A stretch of DNA of 64,000 nt from NCBI RefSeq assembly GCF_047511655.1, contig NC_133394.1:111746343-111810342 (forward strand), given 5' to 3'. Shown here piece by piece: positions 43,212-55,852 of the stretch. The translations under genes and the position numbers were made by a program. The stretch's first letter is position 1; each line of letters begins with the position of its first letter. The DNA is from Castor canadensis. Its lineage: Eukaryota > Chordata > Mammalia > Rodentia > Castoridae. Under the pieces are notes generated by a model that worked only from the letters and a program-made list of their open reading frames with translations, made no database searches and was not told where the DNA came from.

Positions 43212-44396
43212 CTGCAAAAATTAGTTAGGTACTTTACATAATAAACGGCCAACAATTTGACTAGTTCCTATAGCAAAAGTCCGTTCAGTCTTAAAATGCT
43301 TAGGAGAGACTACATTATGAAAAATGATTTTTTTAATGGTAGTTACCAATAAAGCTATATAACTTAGTATACTCCCTAAAAATATTCAAGAAATGCTTTG
43401 TTCTTTTATCTGCAAATTGGCCTGGGGTAAGAAGTTGTATCTGTGTGTGTGCACAAGGTGGGAAGGTGGAGGAGGTGAAGAGAGAATGCACAATGCTAGG
43501 AAGGTACTGGAAATGGGAAGTCAGCTCAACAAAAAATAGAAAATGTCTAAAACAATGTTAGAAAGAGAATTTAAAAAATGACAGAAATGTCATCAATCAT
43601 TCTAATAAAACTTCAGTATTAAAAAAATGCTGTCAGAAATTCTTACAGATGCCAACAAGTAAGCAAATTTATCACCACTATCATTAGCAACAATGAACTC
43701 TCAACCATCTTGGGTAACAATGAATTGCTCATTTGTATTATGACTGCTTTTTATGTATTGGTTGTCTGAAGCATAAAATTTTTTTCAGGCATAAATATCT
43801 GAGATGACCTTAATTTAAAAATCACTCCATTTGCATTGTGACTTTAAGTTCTTCAAAAAATTCTACAAAATTTCTTGTTTCATTCTCCCACATTTATGCC
43901 ACCTGAAAGGCATGCTAAACAGGCATTATTATGTTCATTTTACAGAAGAGGAAAACTGGGGATTAAATGATTGGTTTAAGGTCACTAGTTACTTAGTAAC
44001 AAAGCCATAAAACAGTCAAGACTCATATGTGAGATCTTGTTTTTTTACCCTTACACTATAGTTAGTATATAAACTCAAACGTTTCTTTAAAAATTGTAAC
44101 TATTAAAATGTTAAAATTGTTTTTTAGTATTTGTTCTTTGCAAAGTAAAATTAGACCTTTTTTTTTACACTAATTAATTTAGAGTATATCTAGGCTTAAG
44201 ACATTCTGGACTATTAAGATGCCCAAACTCCAACTATCACTGTTTTTATTATCTTGTGGTATGACAAAAATATCTAAAGATCCTTTCATCACAATCCTTT
44301 CCTTTTCTGTTTGGATAGTGAAATTGAAACCACATATTAATTAGGCTAATTATGTTATACATCATAAGTACTAGCCAAAATAAACCCAAGCCGTAC
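43212..44396 (-). other. EXOC1: EXOC1 intron
   Basis: 1185 nt; a MIR fragment at 43915-44040 is the only feature recognised. Confidence 0.65.
43915..44040 (-). repeat. MIR fragment
   Basis: 'cattattatgttcattttac', 'agaagaggaaaactggggat' and 'aaggtcactagttacttag' are antisense MIR. Confidence 0.65.
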
Positions 44397-44504
44397 CATA
44401 TTTCCAGTCATACTCTGATGTTGCTGCAGTTTGAAAAATTTACTTATGAAGTCCTGTTCTGCCAGACACAGGGGCTCCAGTTCACTCAGTACCTGTTCAA
44501 AGAT
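44397..44504 (-). CDS. EXOC1: EXOC1 exon (36 residues)
   Basis: Acceptor CTTTAG|ATCTTT (AG at 44506-44505), donor AATATG|GTACGG (GT at 44396-44395). Phase 0 both ends. Reads [20 protein letters not shown], then [16 protein letters not shown]; about residues 514-549. Confidence 0.94.
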
Positions 44505-45118
44505 CTAAAGAGAACCAAAATGATCCTATAATGCAGAACTGCATGAAATGCTTAAACTAACACTCCACATTTACTTCACTCTTTTGCAGGGGCCATGGAT
44601 CTGAAAATCATCAATAATCTCTATCCATGGATCTACAATCCCAAAGAATCCCAAAGACAAACTCTTCCAAGACTGGCAGGGCAGTGCAGTATTACCAAGG
44701 TATTATTACACGACCACAGAACATACCTAAAAGAGAACTTACAGTTATTCACATGAAATCTGGAAACAGGAATGAACGTAAAGTTTTAAAACTTATTTGA
44801 TGCAGTGCAACTGTTATTTCCTCTTTTTCAATGTAATTCCTTAAACAATTTAGATGTAAGATACAAGCCCTTTATAATTTGTAGCAAATAAATTTTAATA
44901 AAGCTTTTGTTACTCAATTTATAACTTATATGTTGGTTGTCATTTGACTAGCTTTTTTTTTTTTTTAAATTCAATTCTGAAATAGAAAGTAAGGCATGGT
45001 TAATGTCTTAAAGAGAGGCCAAAGAACCTAAATTTTTGAACACACTTAAATCACAAACTTCCATTAGAAAAGAAAACTAATGTTAGTGTTTAAGAAGAAC
45101 TTGATATGTTGTTCTTAC
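44505..45118 (-). other. EXOC1: EXOC1 intron
   Basis: 614 nt, AT-rich, T14 run near 44951; nothing else recognised. Confidence 0.6.
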
Positions 45119-45282
45119 CTTATCAAATTTGCTTCTGTCTGCCACGTCGAGATCAGAGGCAGACATGTTTCCCATATCTAACAGGGAAGATGACTGTGAT
45201 CTGCGATTCCCTGAACTCTGAACACTGAGTTTATTCAGACTAGATGTAGATCCAGTTAATTTCCCAGAACTTCCATGAAGAC
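45119..45282 (-). CDS. EXOC1: EXOC1 exon, serine-rich linker (2 nt + 54 residues)
   Basis: Acceptor TTCTTAG|GTCTTC (AG at 45284-45283), donor GATAAG|GTAAGA (GT at 45118-45117). The leading GT makes Gly or Ser, depending on whether the 45-nt exon is skipped or included. Reads [20 protein letters not shown], then [20 protein letters not shown] and [15 protein letters not shown]; about residues 459-513. Low-complexity Ser/Gly stretch with basic residues, probably flexible and open to phosphorylation (inference). Confidence 0.95.
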
Positions 45283-46472
45283 CTAAGAAATAATAAGACT
45301 TTGAAAGTTATGATCTTCATAGAATATCAGAGCTTCCTTCTACTATCTTGATCTTCCAGGAATCCTATTAGCACACAAGGCTACTACATGGGATAGGTTG
45401 CAGAGTGTCCTTATCTTTCATTAACATGTGAGTCCCATAACAGAGGATATAAAAAGAAGCAAAACTACACTGATCTTTGGAGTAGAACTGAAAGGACCTT
45501 AAATCATAGTTTATGCCCTGCCAAGTCCTATCTTAGTCCCAGCCTAAAGATAAAGTTGTCTGGTACTATTTCTAGACTAAAGTGGGATTTCTTTCCCATT
45601 CGAAAGACAGGAATATGGATGAAGGCCAAAGAGTACCATACTGGCTAACATGACTGTAGTATTTTCTGAAGAAAACTGCCACCTTAAATCAATATATTAG
45701 GTTGAATCACATGAAGCTGGAAATACTTGATCATTTTGCTCAACAAAAAAGGTCAATTATATATAATTCAACTTAATATAGTCCTGAACCTAGAAACTCT
45801 GTTTTTCTGGTAGGTGAACTCTCATTCACTATTGTTCTCTCAAAACTAAGAGGAAAAAACATCCTGAAAACTTGTTATATTTAAAATGCAACTGAAATAT
45901 TATACACATATCACTAACCATATTAATAAGAGACATCTGTGTTGGTGGTATCCATAAAATCCCCTACATACCAAAGAATGAAAAGATTCAATTTTTAGAA
46001 GAAAATTTGATGTTCTGATTCAGAATTAAATATAAACAGTAATTATTCTAAAAATATTGTTTTTGAATATTTCTCAGTTAAGCTGTACTATTTGCTAGTG
46101 GTCAGAGGGACAATGAAGGCATATTAGAAACAATTCAAAACAAATTTTGGCTTCATTATGTAAAATATGACCATACCTACAAGAATTTTTAAAGCTTTTT
46201 AAAATATAGCCTGAAAAGAGAAATACAATGGTTAAGTCTTTTCAAAAATTTCGAACACAAAGTTCTACCCCTCTCCATATAATCTTAACTATATTACTTA
46301 TTTCTTTGATATAGCCATAACCACTACCATCATGTTGGGTTCTTTCTCCAATACCTGGCAATTCAGTGCAATCAATATTCTGGTATTAACTTTTTTCAAG
46401 ACAAAAAACAAATTTCTAGACACTACACAAACATGCATTGAGAATACCTACTAGAACACTAAGCATACTCAC
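45283..46472 (-). other. EXOC1: EXOC1 intron downstream of the cassette exon
   Basis: 1190 nt. A TGCATG hexamer (minus; plus catgca 46432-46437) lies 36 nt after the cassette exon. No repeats recognised. Confidence 0.65.
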
Positions 46473-46517
46473 TCTCTGTTTCCTGTTTGACAGCACTTTC
46501 TTTTCGAGGCAGTGTAG
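46473..46517 (-). CDS. EXOC1: EXOC1 45-nt cassette exon (15 residues)
   Basis: Acceptor ATCACAG|CTACAC (AG at 46519-46518), donor CAGAGA|GTGAGT (GT at 46472-46471). Encodes ATLPRKESAVKQETE plus half a Ser codon. It is phase-neutral: with it the protein reads KKF-ATLPRKES...ETES-LHGSS, without it KKFG-LHGSS. These correspond to the two human isoforms of 894 and 879 residues (from memory). The upstream polypyrimidine tract is poor, as in regulated exons, and TGCATG hexamers flank it. Confidence 0.93.
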
Positions 46518-47759
46518 CTGTGATGGATTAGGTTGCAAGCATCAAAGACAAAGACAAGTTAATAAACTGCAATTTGCACAAACCATGCACAAGAGGAAGT
46601 TAAAGCTCTAGTTTAAAAGACACATGCAAAGAACCAGGAGTATCAGGTAACGAGAGGTGCAAACACATGTTTAGTTGGGCAGCTACTGTTTTGAGAAATT
46701 ATGAAAGAAAAAGTTTTACTAGTTTTTTAATGTACTGTTTTTACTCAACTACTCAAGGAAAACATCTGTATTTATAAATCCCCTCCCACAAACTTTTAAA
46801 TGATTTTTTTAGTTTAGGAAGCTGGTATACTTAAGTTTAAAAGAATGATTTTACAATCATTCCTGAGAATGATTCCTGAGAAAATGTAATTGAAGTAATA
46901 ATTTAATACTGTGGGAACTTATTAGAATAAACTTGTAGATTTAGACATTAACAATCTTATATTCCCTCAAAACTCCTGAAAGGAATTTCTACCGTACTCA
47001 ATAATTTTATGTTACGTCAGGTAAAATGATGTAAGTAGAGCTTTAAGATCATTTTAAAATTAAAACCAAATATCAAGCTGAATTACTCAGTAACTAGTTT
47101 GTGCACACTTAAAATGCAAGGCATGTATCACAAACTAACAACCAGGAGGTATGTATATGGAAGGTAAAGTTGAACTGGAACTCTCTAGGGTCATTTAGCA
47201 TTTCTTTTATTCTAAAACTTTGTTCTATATGATATTTATAGGTCAGTTCTACAGCTTATCTTGTGAAACATTCCAAATTCAAATGAGAAGTTAATGTGAA
47301 AGGCAGAGAAATAAATCAAAGACTGAAATGAAACTAAAGAATTATAACCCAAATATACCTTAAAAACAGAGAACAATGTGTCAACTAACAACATCTCTGC
47401 CACACTTTAAGACAAAGCCTGAGTATAAACTTCTAGATGGTCATACCAGTGACACTATGTCCTTCCAGCATTCACTACCTGAAGCTCAAGGAAGTACGAA
47501 ACAAGAAGCATGGATATCAAAGTGGCCAAAAGGGATGATGGCACAGCTAACAGCCGGCCAATTTGAACAGAGTCCATGTGTTATTTTGCTGTTTTCATCA
47601 GTTCCAGAGCACAGCCTATTTCATATAGTTTTATTTTAGTAGCCAAAATAGAGCTGCTAGTAGTACCTATTATTATAATTTGAAGCTCATAAAAACAGTC
47701 TAAATTCATCATAAGCAACAAGTGACAACAGTCAGATAAAATATAATATCCTTAAATAA

Positions 47760-47875
47760 TCCCTAGTAGAATATAAACTTAATAAGAGTGGAGGTCTTTG
47801 TTCAATGCTATATCTTAAGTCCCAAGCACAGTGCTTTATTATAAATAACGATCAATAAATATTTATTGAATTATT
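47760..47875 (+). repeat. L2/MIR-type 3' end
   Basis: 'agtggaggtctttgttcaat', 'gtcccaagcacagtgcttta' and 'caataaatatttattgaatt' follow the conserved L2 3' end. Confidence 0.6.
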
Positions 47876-49019
47876 GTTCCAGTCAGCCCTGAATTCAGCC
47901 TCATACTCAACTACCTTTGGAATCAATAAGATTTCTTATTTTAATGGAGAAACAAGATAAAATGATTAGTGCTCACTATTTTTAACATTTTAGAACAGAA
48001 TATTAAACAGGTGGGCAATAATTACGCAAATGTATATATTTTAAGACTAAAATCTCACATATATATATAAACCATCCATTTTTTTCCTTACAGTTAAGAT
48101 ATATATTCCTGCCAAACTTCAAGGCAAAAGCCATAGCTACTAACTTGTCACACTAATGATTCATTTATCTTTAAGGTAGGTATCTTAACTATAAAAAGAA
48201 AAAAAATGGGTGATTTTAAAAATAATTACTAAATTTCCTTCCTGCCATTTGACTACATACATTTGAGTAATATAAAAGAAAAACCCCACCAAAATATCAA
48301 TCCTGGGGGCGGAATTCTCTGTTTCTGAGTATACTAAAGTAAATCTACTAAGCAAAAAAGTCATGATCTACATAAAGACCTTATCACAAAGAAAAAAAAA
48401 TACTTTCCAGGCATCTTTAACATATTTTTTAATTATATGAGATAAGTAGATGTCAAAGACTGGAATGAAAGGTTCAAAAAAGAGATGTGTGCCTCTGACT
48501 CTGATTACATTGACTCTACAGTTTGCTTTTGTAAGATTGCACTATTCTTACTGGAATCTACTCTTATCAGCATGTGAACCAGAATTTTCAAAGCAAGAGA
48601 TTTAAATTTTACTTATAATTACTTAATTCTGACTAACTGAAAATTTATCTTTCCAAATTTTTATTTCTATTTTAATTATAATTACTATTAAAATTAATTT
48701 AAACATCCTTTATCATTAAAAAAACTTAGGAAAAATTTATATTCTACTTGATTCAGAATTTCTGAAATCATTTGAATTTAACTTGAAATTCAATCTTAAA
48801 ATGTCAGCTAACAAGTCAGATCTTCAAAGAGGAAGCAAATCATTTTTATCCATTGAGTTAGTTTATTTTCTCTTGTATCTGAACCTATAATTTTCTAGAT
48901 TATTAATTATAATTATTAGTAGCTACATGGAAAGATAAAATTTTGACATGATACTTTTAAAATTATAAAAGTACCTTCTAAACCTATATTAGATGAATGA
49001 AGTATACATACATGTGTGA

Positions 49020-49195
49020 AGTGGTTTTTTTTTTTGGCAGTGTTGGGGTTTGAGTTCAGGGCTCATGCTTGCATTCTTTTTAGGCAGGTGCTCTACTGCT
49101 TGAGCCATGCCCTAAGTCCTATGTATATATTTTCACACGACGGAGGTTTGACCTTGGGGCCTAGCACTGTACTACTTGAGCCACATCTCCAGCCT
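49020..49195 (-). repeat. Two SINE ID-like halves
   Basis: 'ggcagtgttggggtttgagt', 'aggcaggtgctctactgctt', then a second partial copy 'ggaggtttgaccttggggcc', 'ctacttgagccacatctcca'. Confidence 0.8.
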
Positions 49196-50618
49196 TGAAC
49201 TAAAAATATTTTTTAACAAGATTTAAGAATTTATCAAGGGTAAGAAAAGAAAAATTTTAGATTTCAGACTAAGGCAATGATCCTATTAAGAAACTATTAT
49301 ATTTGGTTTAAGTTATATTTTAGTTATTTATCTTAATGTGGATCTGACTTATTCCATACACTGAAGAGAAAGAAGAGAGATTTCTCAATAGAGCATGGCT
49401 CACTAACAAGGGTGACAATATACTTAATGAGAACATTAAACATGTAACTGGATTAATAATATGCTCTTTGCTCAAAAAAGGCATAACATACCCACAGTGA
49501 AACATTAACAAGGATATAAACACACTGCTGTTTAAGAACAATTAACCTTTAGGATGAGTTAGCATTTCTGTTACCAGAAGCCTATTGTCCCAAGATTCAC
49601 ATCAGTATCTTCAGAGTGCAGCATACATACAGACAAATTCAAAACCATTTCAAATGTCTGGACTAGGGTAATTAATATACTGGTGTTGTATTAAAAAAAA
49701 AAAACCAGTGAATTACAGAGTAATTACCTATTAAAGACAGTCTTCTCTGTCCTATAGCAAAGAATGGAAGTATGTGTTACCAATTTTCAATTCTGTTTCT
49801 GATTACTGAAATTGCTTAGGGCATAGGCTCTTTCAACAAGTGAATGCTAAACTCATTATTCTAAAGGGGAGCTATGCAGACACACTGAGGAGTACACAAT
49901 GTAGCCCTTTAAGGCCAGGTTTGGACTGGAATAGGCACAGAACTTCATCCAAAAAAGAACTCCAGAGATGGATACATGCAAGAGCAGAAGGTGGCCTTGG
50001 CACATTATCTTCCTTAACTTGATACTCTCACTGGCTGTTCTTTCCAATAACGTTTTTCCCCATTTAAAACATTTAAAAGCAACACAAATCACATGTCCCA
50101 AATATATTGCTTTTGAAAAATAAGATAATTATAGAGGAAATTTTGGTAACATTTTTATAGCTCATTGGGCAGGGGAGAAAATAAACTTTCTTTTTGATTC
50201 AAAATAGCCAGCAAGAAGTAAGAAGCCAGGAATCACGTTCATTTCTCTGTAGAGAGCAATGACTTAGGAGATCAAGGACTCGCTCTCGATTGTGGAAAAG
50301 GTCTTTTAGGGACTCAGAAACTGAACTCTCAACATCAGTCTCTTATTTTTTCTACCAGACTGCACTTCATGTTCTCACTAACTGCTTTCCCTATGAATAT
50401 ATATTTTTAAATTATAACACGAAAACACAATTGCTGTCAGTTACATACTGTAGAATTTCAATTAGTAAAAAACACAGATATACATTTTTCTTTGAAATAT
50501 CTATAAATCATGAATTCTCCACGTTCATGAATTCTTTGTATCTCTTCCACTTTGTTTTAAAAGTCATAAATAAAACTGTTCTTACAGGAAGACAATGAGC
50601 TGCCATGCCTAAGCTTAC

Positions 50619-50724
50619 CAAACTTCTTGCTTTCTTTAGTCATGCCAGTCATCTTGATCTTTGCAACTTCAAAGAAATCTTTGATTTCTCTTTCATAGAG
50701 TCGGGATAAATAATCCATGTAATT
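50619..50724 (-). CDS. EXOC1: EXOC1 exon (35 residues + 1 nt)
   Basis: Acceptor CTTTTAAG|AATTAC (AG at 50726-50725), donor AAGTTTG|GTAAGC (GT at 50618-50617). Enters phase 0 and leaves with the G shared with the cassette or the next exon. Reads [20 protein letters not shown], then [15 protein letters not shown]; about residues 409-444. Confidence 0.95.
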
Positions 50725-51099
50725 CTTAAAAGAAACATAACATGTACTTCTTATTAATAAAACATTTATAACAATTTCCACTTGAAAATCCTCCCTTTCT
50801 GCTTATTGTAAATTTTCTGATCCAAAACTTTCATTTCACAGGGTATTAAAAAGTAGGCTGTTTTCTTTTTAAAAAGCTGAATAGGCATCATAACATTAAC
50901 AATTTACAAAAATATGAAGTCAAACATAATCACACCTACATTTTCACTTTTACATATTACCTTTTGCATAGTTTAAATAGTGCTGCCATCATACTGGATA
51001 GGACAAAAGAAGCAGAGCAATCATGCTTCTGTCTCATGTTGTGATGACAGTACCGTACTCCACTTTTTTGGTGTACCAAAATTTAGTAACTAATTCCCT

Positions 51100-51300
51100 A
51101 ACACAGGACACCAAAGTGGTTTCAGTGTTGTATTATTATAGACAGTGTTACAGTAAGCTTTTTATCTTTAATCAATTGTTTTTTGGGGATAATTTCTAAA
51201 GGGTAGAATTACAGGAAAAGTGTATGGGCATACTGCTATGCTGTTTAACAGTGCTGCTGACAATGGAGGGGAACATTTAGTGTCACTGAGCCTTTGTCAC
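51100..51300 (-). mobile_element. Old L1 fragment, antisense
   Basis: 'aatttctaaagggtagaatt', 'acaggaaaagtgtatgggca' and 'acagtgctgctgacaatgg' follow antisense L1M ORF2 end. Confidence 0.5.
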
Positions 51301-51694
51301 CCTGGGGTATTATCCCAAATAGATTATTTTCAAGCAGAATTTAATCAGTCCATCTCACAGTTTTTATAATTATTTTCTCAAACAGATCTGATTAGCTGTA
51401 CTTAAATGAAAACATGTATTATCTAGCATGCAAACTCATTTCTTCATCACATCTGCTATCATCACATATAAATGCCTTCTGCCCTCAGGAAGGACCCCTC
51501 ACCAGTGGAGATCATGTATTTTTCCAAGTCCTAAGTTCATGCAATTACAGAACTTAAATAAGTTTAAATAAATTCACAGAAAAATGTTCCTCGCCATTCT
51601 TCTAAATTTATCGTGGAATCTAAGTTTTGATGTCCTTTATTATTTTACATAAATATGTAATTTTTAACAACAGGTTTACTTACTTTATTTATTT

Positions 51695-51875
51695 ACTTTG
51701 TGGTATTTGGGATTGAACTCAGGGCCTACCCGCACACAGTAGTTTTGTTTTTAGTTTGTTTTTCAGATAGGGTCTTTTGGTAACTTTGTCCCAGGTGGTC
51801 TCAAACTCAATCCTCTGGGCCCACCTCCTGAGTAGCTGGAATTACAGGCATGAACCACCACAGGTGGGTAAACTT
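51695..51875 (-). repeat. Dimeric SINE, internally deleted
   Basis: 'gtatttgggattgaactcag', 'tttcagatagggtcttttgg', 'cctgagtagctggaattaca', 'ggcatgaaccaccacaggtg'. Confidence 0.8.
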
Positions 51876-54149
51876 AGCCCAAGTATAAAAATCAAGTATA
51901 CCAAAGTATATGACATAAAAATTGTGTATTCACTCAAAGTTCACCAGGTTTTTCTTGGATATTTTATAAACTAGTACTTGGATCAAACATACTATAGGAC
52001 CTGCCCCTTTTCAATTTGTAGGCCATATATATTCTCCATATAACCTCTGTAATTTCACACGCTCTTTGTATAACTTCGAAGACAAATATAAATTAAAATA
52101 TAACTTAAAATTAATTCCTATTTCAGTGGGCTGTTTCACTTTTTCAATGGGACTTGAATGACTTAGATGACCTTTTTTCCTGGTACTCAACAGAACTCAC
52201 TGATGGGAATGATCAGATGTGTTACTAATATTGATGCATTCATTTATTGAATGGTGAAAGATGTCTCTCAACTGTAGGTATGCATTCCTCTTAGCAGCTA
52301 ACTTAAAATTTAAGTATCTTGAGTTTAAATATTGTTATCTCAGGTCTTTTTGATTGTATTTTTGTGCTGACTTTAGAGTCTTCCAGAGACTTCCATGTGT
52401 TTTCTTTTTCTTTACGCAGTAAGGCAAATTCTCCACATGTAGAACTAAGGTTGAGAGTGGTCTGAGTAATTGTCAAGATTGACTGTCAATCTCAGGTTAT
52501 AGGAGAGGAAAGCTATGCCCTACTCAATCACAGATAGACCATCATTATTAATTGCCCTACACGCACAACCTAAAGAAAGAGATGGAGGTTGCAGGCCTTG
52601 GGAGGAGAGAATCTTGGCAGTTGAACTATATAAACAAAGCACCTCTGTCTTCCAGAGGCTCCAAAAATGTATATCAAAAATGATCAACTTTGCTTAGATG
52701 CAGGGTAAGTATAGTTGTAGGCAATGAATAACTAATGATTATTATTCCTCAAGAATTTGAGACAGTTTTGTTCTATTCCTACCATGAACTGTGTATCCCC
52801 AACCAAGCACAAAGAGCTATCAGGATTTAGGTATTATTTCTTATTAAAGGAACACTGGTTTGTCTGTTTCTATCTTCCTCTTCTTTCATTTCTTTCTTCC
52901 TTTCTTCATTTTAAAATAAAATTCCTATTTTTGGTAATACTTCAACAACCAAATTAGATTATGAAGAAAAAAAAATATCATTTACCAAAAGCTAAAACCA
53001 TAGAATCAAGTAACAGTCCTACAAAATAAGTCAATTTTGTTTAAAACGCTCATTAATATTGTCACTCAAAATATCCTCTGAGCAGAAAGTGATTCTATAA
53101 ATCACAACTAGTTGGCTCTAGTCTTGTTTCTTCACTTTAAATTATATTCATGAATACTGCATTACATATAAAATAGGGCAATAATACTCACTGAGAACAC
53201 AATTAGGCAAAAAGCTTATTGATTACTTATTTGAATATTCACTAGGGGACAAAGCACTTGTTGGCACAAAACTCAAGGAGATATAAGTTATGTTTAATTA
53301 TTCAAAATATTAATCCTCTTAAAGCTTCAAAAGGCAAAGAATTCCCATACTGTAAATATTTTTCCTTAAGATATCTCCAAATCAGAATTCTATTGAATGA
53401 AAACAAAACAGAAGAAAACAAAATATAACACAACAAGAAAAATAATCTTACCTAAAATACCTAGCCAGATAAGATGTAAATGCACCTCAGGAGAGGAAGC
53501 TCCTTTTTGAAAACCATTTTTAAATTATAATTTAAAAATATTATTTATTTTACCAGGATTTACATCCTCTTTCTTATGATCTCAGTTTAGAAACAAAAGG
53601 AGCCAGATTTTACTTTAAATGGGTAAAAGTACTTCCAAGAGAAAATTTGAGGACAGGCATATAAAAGCATGTCCTACTATCAAATATGTTGACATCAGTA
53701 CATTCATAGGAATGTATCATCTGCCTCAGTATCCCACTTCTCCACCTAACCCTCTGTCTTTTCTTGAAGCATGAATCTAAAGTCTGGCTAGATTTCAGTA
53801 TTCTTACTTCAAAGACAAAACGTACCATTCTTTCCAAAATAAGATATCCTTAGGGTCATACTGTCCATATAATTTATTATTAAATTATTAAAAGAATTAC
53901 ATGCTAGTTAAGACTTTTTATTTTTAAACTTCAAAGTCACAAAATCTTAAAAGATAAAACATTTTAAATGTTTCTCAGAATTTTAATTAAACTCTTCAGC
54001 CAGCACTGTCCAGACTACTACTAGCTATTTACATATTTGAGATAGACAGGTGGCAATTCTTCAGCTCACTTTTTAAAAAGAGCAACACTGATGTTCAATT
54101 TTTAAATGACAGATTACTATAAAATGCCAGAAAAGTACTGCCCCTCCAG

Positions 54150-54735
54150 CTTCCTGCTACAATGGCCATTATTAATCTAAGTCAGATTGTGTCATTACAC
54201 TGCTGAAGGCCCTTTTCTCACCCCTCTCCAATGTCATGTATAGACAATAAAAGTCAAAATCCTTCCAGTGGCCTTCCATCTCTCCGGGATCTGCCCTGCC
54301 CCCACTTAGGCTCTGTCCTCTGTTTACTGGGCTGCAACCACAGTGTCTGGCTTCACTTTCAGAATTCTAGCACACCAGACAAGCTCTGCTGTAGGACACC
54401 TGCAATATGCCTGGACAATTTTCTTCCAGAAACCATCATCCCCTACTTATTTGTAAAATCTGTGCTCAAATGCCACCTTCTTGTGACTCCTTCCCTTAAC
54501 CACCCTACTTGAAACCAGACCCTTCTCCAAGTCTTGGCATTCCTGCTTTATTTTCTCCAGAGCACTAGGCAATACTTTCTAATATACTATGTAACTGACT
54601 TTTTGTCTATATTCTCTTCTAGCACATGCACTCTGAAAAGTGAGTTTTTGCCTGTTTCCCTTGATGCTGTATCTGTAGTGCCTACAGCAATCTTGCATCT
54701 AAGGGCTCAATACAAACACTGAATGAATGGCTGAT
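54150..54735 (+). repeat. L2 LINE 3' region, long relic
   Basis: Ordered L2 phrases: 'tcattacactgctgaaggcc', 'aaatccttccagtggccttc', 'gacaagctctgctg', 'gctcaaatgccaccttcttg', 'tgactccttcccttaaccac', 'gcacatgcactctgaaaag', and 'ctcaatacaaacactgaatg'. Short frames here are remnants, not genes. Confidence 0.8.
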
Positions 54736-55049
54736 CTTCCCATACTGCTGATTTTAGTCACTGGTGTATACCACTCATCTCCAACACTGGTGAGTTTGGC
54801 ACCATCCTGTTGTTTCTGCTTTGAAGTCTCTTTGTTGGTTTTTATTATCTCTCTATTCCTCTCACCATGTTTGTGGCTTAAGACTTCATTTCACCTGAAT
54901 CATTACTTAGGTTCTTAATTTTCCCCATCTAACTTTTGCCCATGCTTGAGGAATGCAATTAGGTACTACACTTCATCTTTTTTCAACATAATTCTGACTG
55001 CTTGAGAGTATGAAATTTTTACTCTAGTTACGCTAAAATTCCTCATTGT

Positions 55050-55410
55050 CCTATGTATGACAAGGACACATATTCCCCACCTTTGTCTGCACATCTTGTT
55101 CCCACACACCCCTGGAATGCCCTTCCTTTATTTCTGGTTATCTAATTCCACTCATTATTTAAAATGCAACTGAAGTCCAGTATCTTCCATGAATTCTCCT
55201 CCTTGGCTTTAACACTTAGATAGCTCCTCTCTAAACTGCCATATATTTAAACTCATTTCCAAGGTTAGCATTTACTTTTTTTCTAAGTGTTTTATGTGTG
55301 GTTCCTCCTAGTCAGACTTAAAGCTCTTAAGAGGCAGAAGCTTGTTAACTTGTTAGGCCCCCAGGTGTCTGGCACAGTGGAATGCCTACTTAACAAAGGA
55401 GTACTTTTTC
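55050..55410 (+). repeat. L2 LINE 3' region
   Basis: 'cttgttcccacacacccctg', 'atgcaactgaagtccagtat', 'cttccatgaattctcctcct', 'gtcagacttaaagctcttaa' and 'ggtgtctggcacagtggaat' in L2 order. Confidence 0.7.
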
Positions 55411-55702
55411 TTTCTTTTTTTTCCACAGAACAGACTATAAATTCTTAGTAGAACAATATTTGATGTGTTGGGCTACCATATATATGGCTTAATACTATTT
55501 TATACTGAAATTCAAAATTTAGCTCTTCTTTATTCAAGTAAATAAATGCTATCCCTGCTTAATAAACACTCAGAAATTCAGTTATTTTTTGCTTTGCTAA
55601 GAATATACTTCAGTATTTCAAATTTGGGGGACTGAATATACAACTTCTTGATTCTGAAAGATTATGCTGTATACTCAATGAGCAACTGACATCAATCAAT
55701 AC

Positions 55703-55852
55703 CTTTGTTAGTCCCTCATATTTTCCATAATCTGTGCTCTTTAGCCACTCCATCAGCTTGGCATACCGGAGCAAGTCTCTATGAAATGGATGATGATTGG
55801 GTAAAGTCAGTTCAATAGAGTGTTGAGCAAGAGTTGAACTCTGATCATGACC
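55703..55852 (-). CDS. EXOC1: EXOC1 exon (50 residues)
   Basis: Acceptor ATTCTAG|GGTCAT (AG at 55854-55853), donor ACAAAG|GTATTG (GT at 55702-55701). Phase 0 both ends and without a Met, so it is easily missed. Reads [20 protein letters not shown], then [20 protein letters not shown] and [10 protein letters not shown]; about residues 359-408. Confidence 0.95.

Larger units (their letters stand above)
46518..50618 (-). other. EXOC1: EXOC1 intron upstream of the cassette exon
   Basis: 4101 nt. Two TGCATG hexamers (plus catgca at 46584-46589 and 46623-46628) lie 67 and 106 nt upstream of the cassette exon. L2-like 3' end at 47760-47875 and SINE copies at 49020-49195. A plus frame at 47376-47639 has no family resemblance. 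Rest unassigned and AT-rich. Confidence 0.65.
50725..55702 (-). other. EXOC1: EXOC1 intron and its repeats
   Basis: 4978 nt. Antisense old L1 piece (51100-51300), dimeric SINE (51695-51875), long L2 relic (54150-54735) and a second L2 relic (55050-55410). Stretches 51880-54150 and 54736-55049 show nothing I can name. Confidence 0.7.

Noticed and set aside
49320-49541. 73-codon minus frame as a possible extra EXOC1 exon
   Set aside because: Adjacent EXOC1 exons (50619-50724 and 46473-46517) already join in phase and match the known protein; no residues are missing between them.
54231-54918. Three plus frames of 62-93 codons
   Set aside because: They fall mostly in the L2 3' relic, and none carries a domain or initiation context that argues for a gene.
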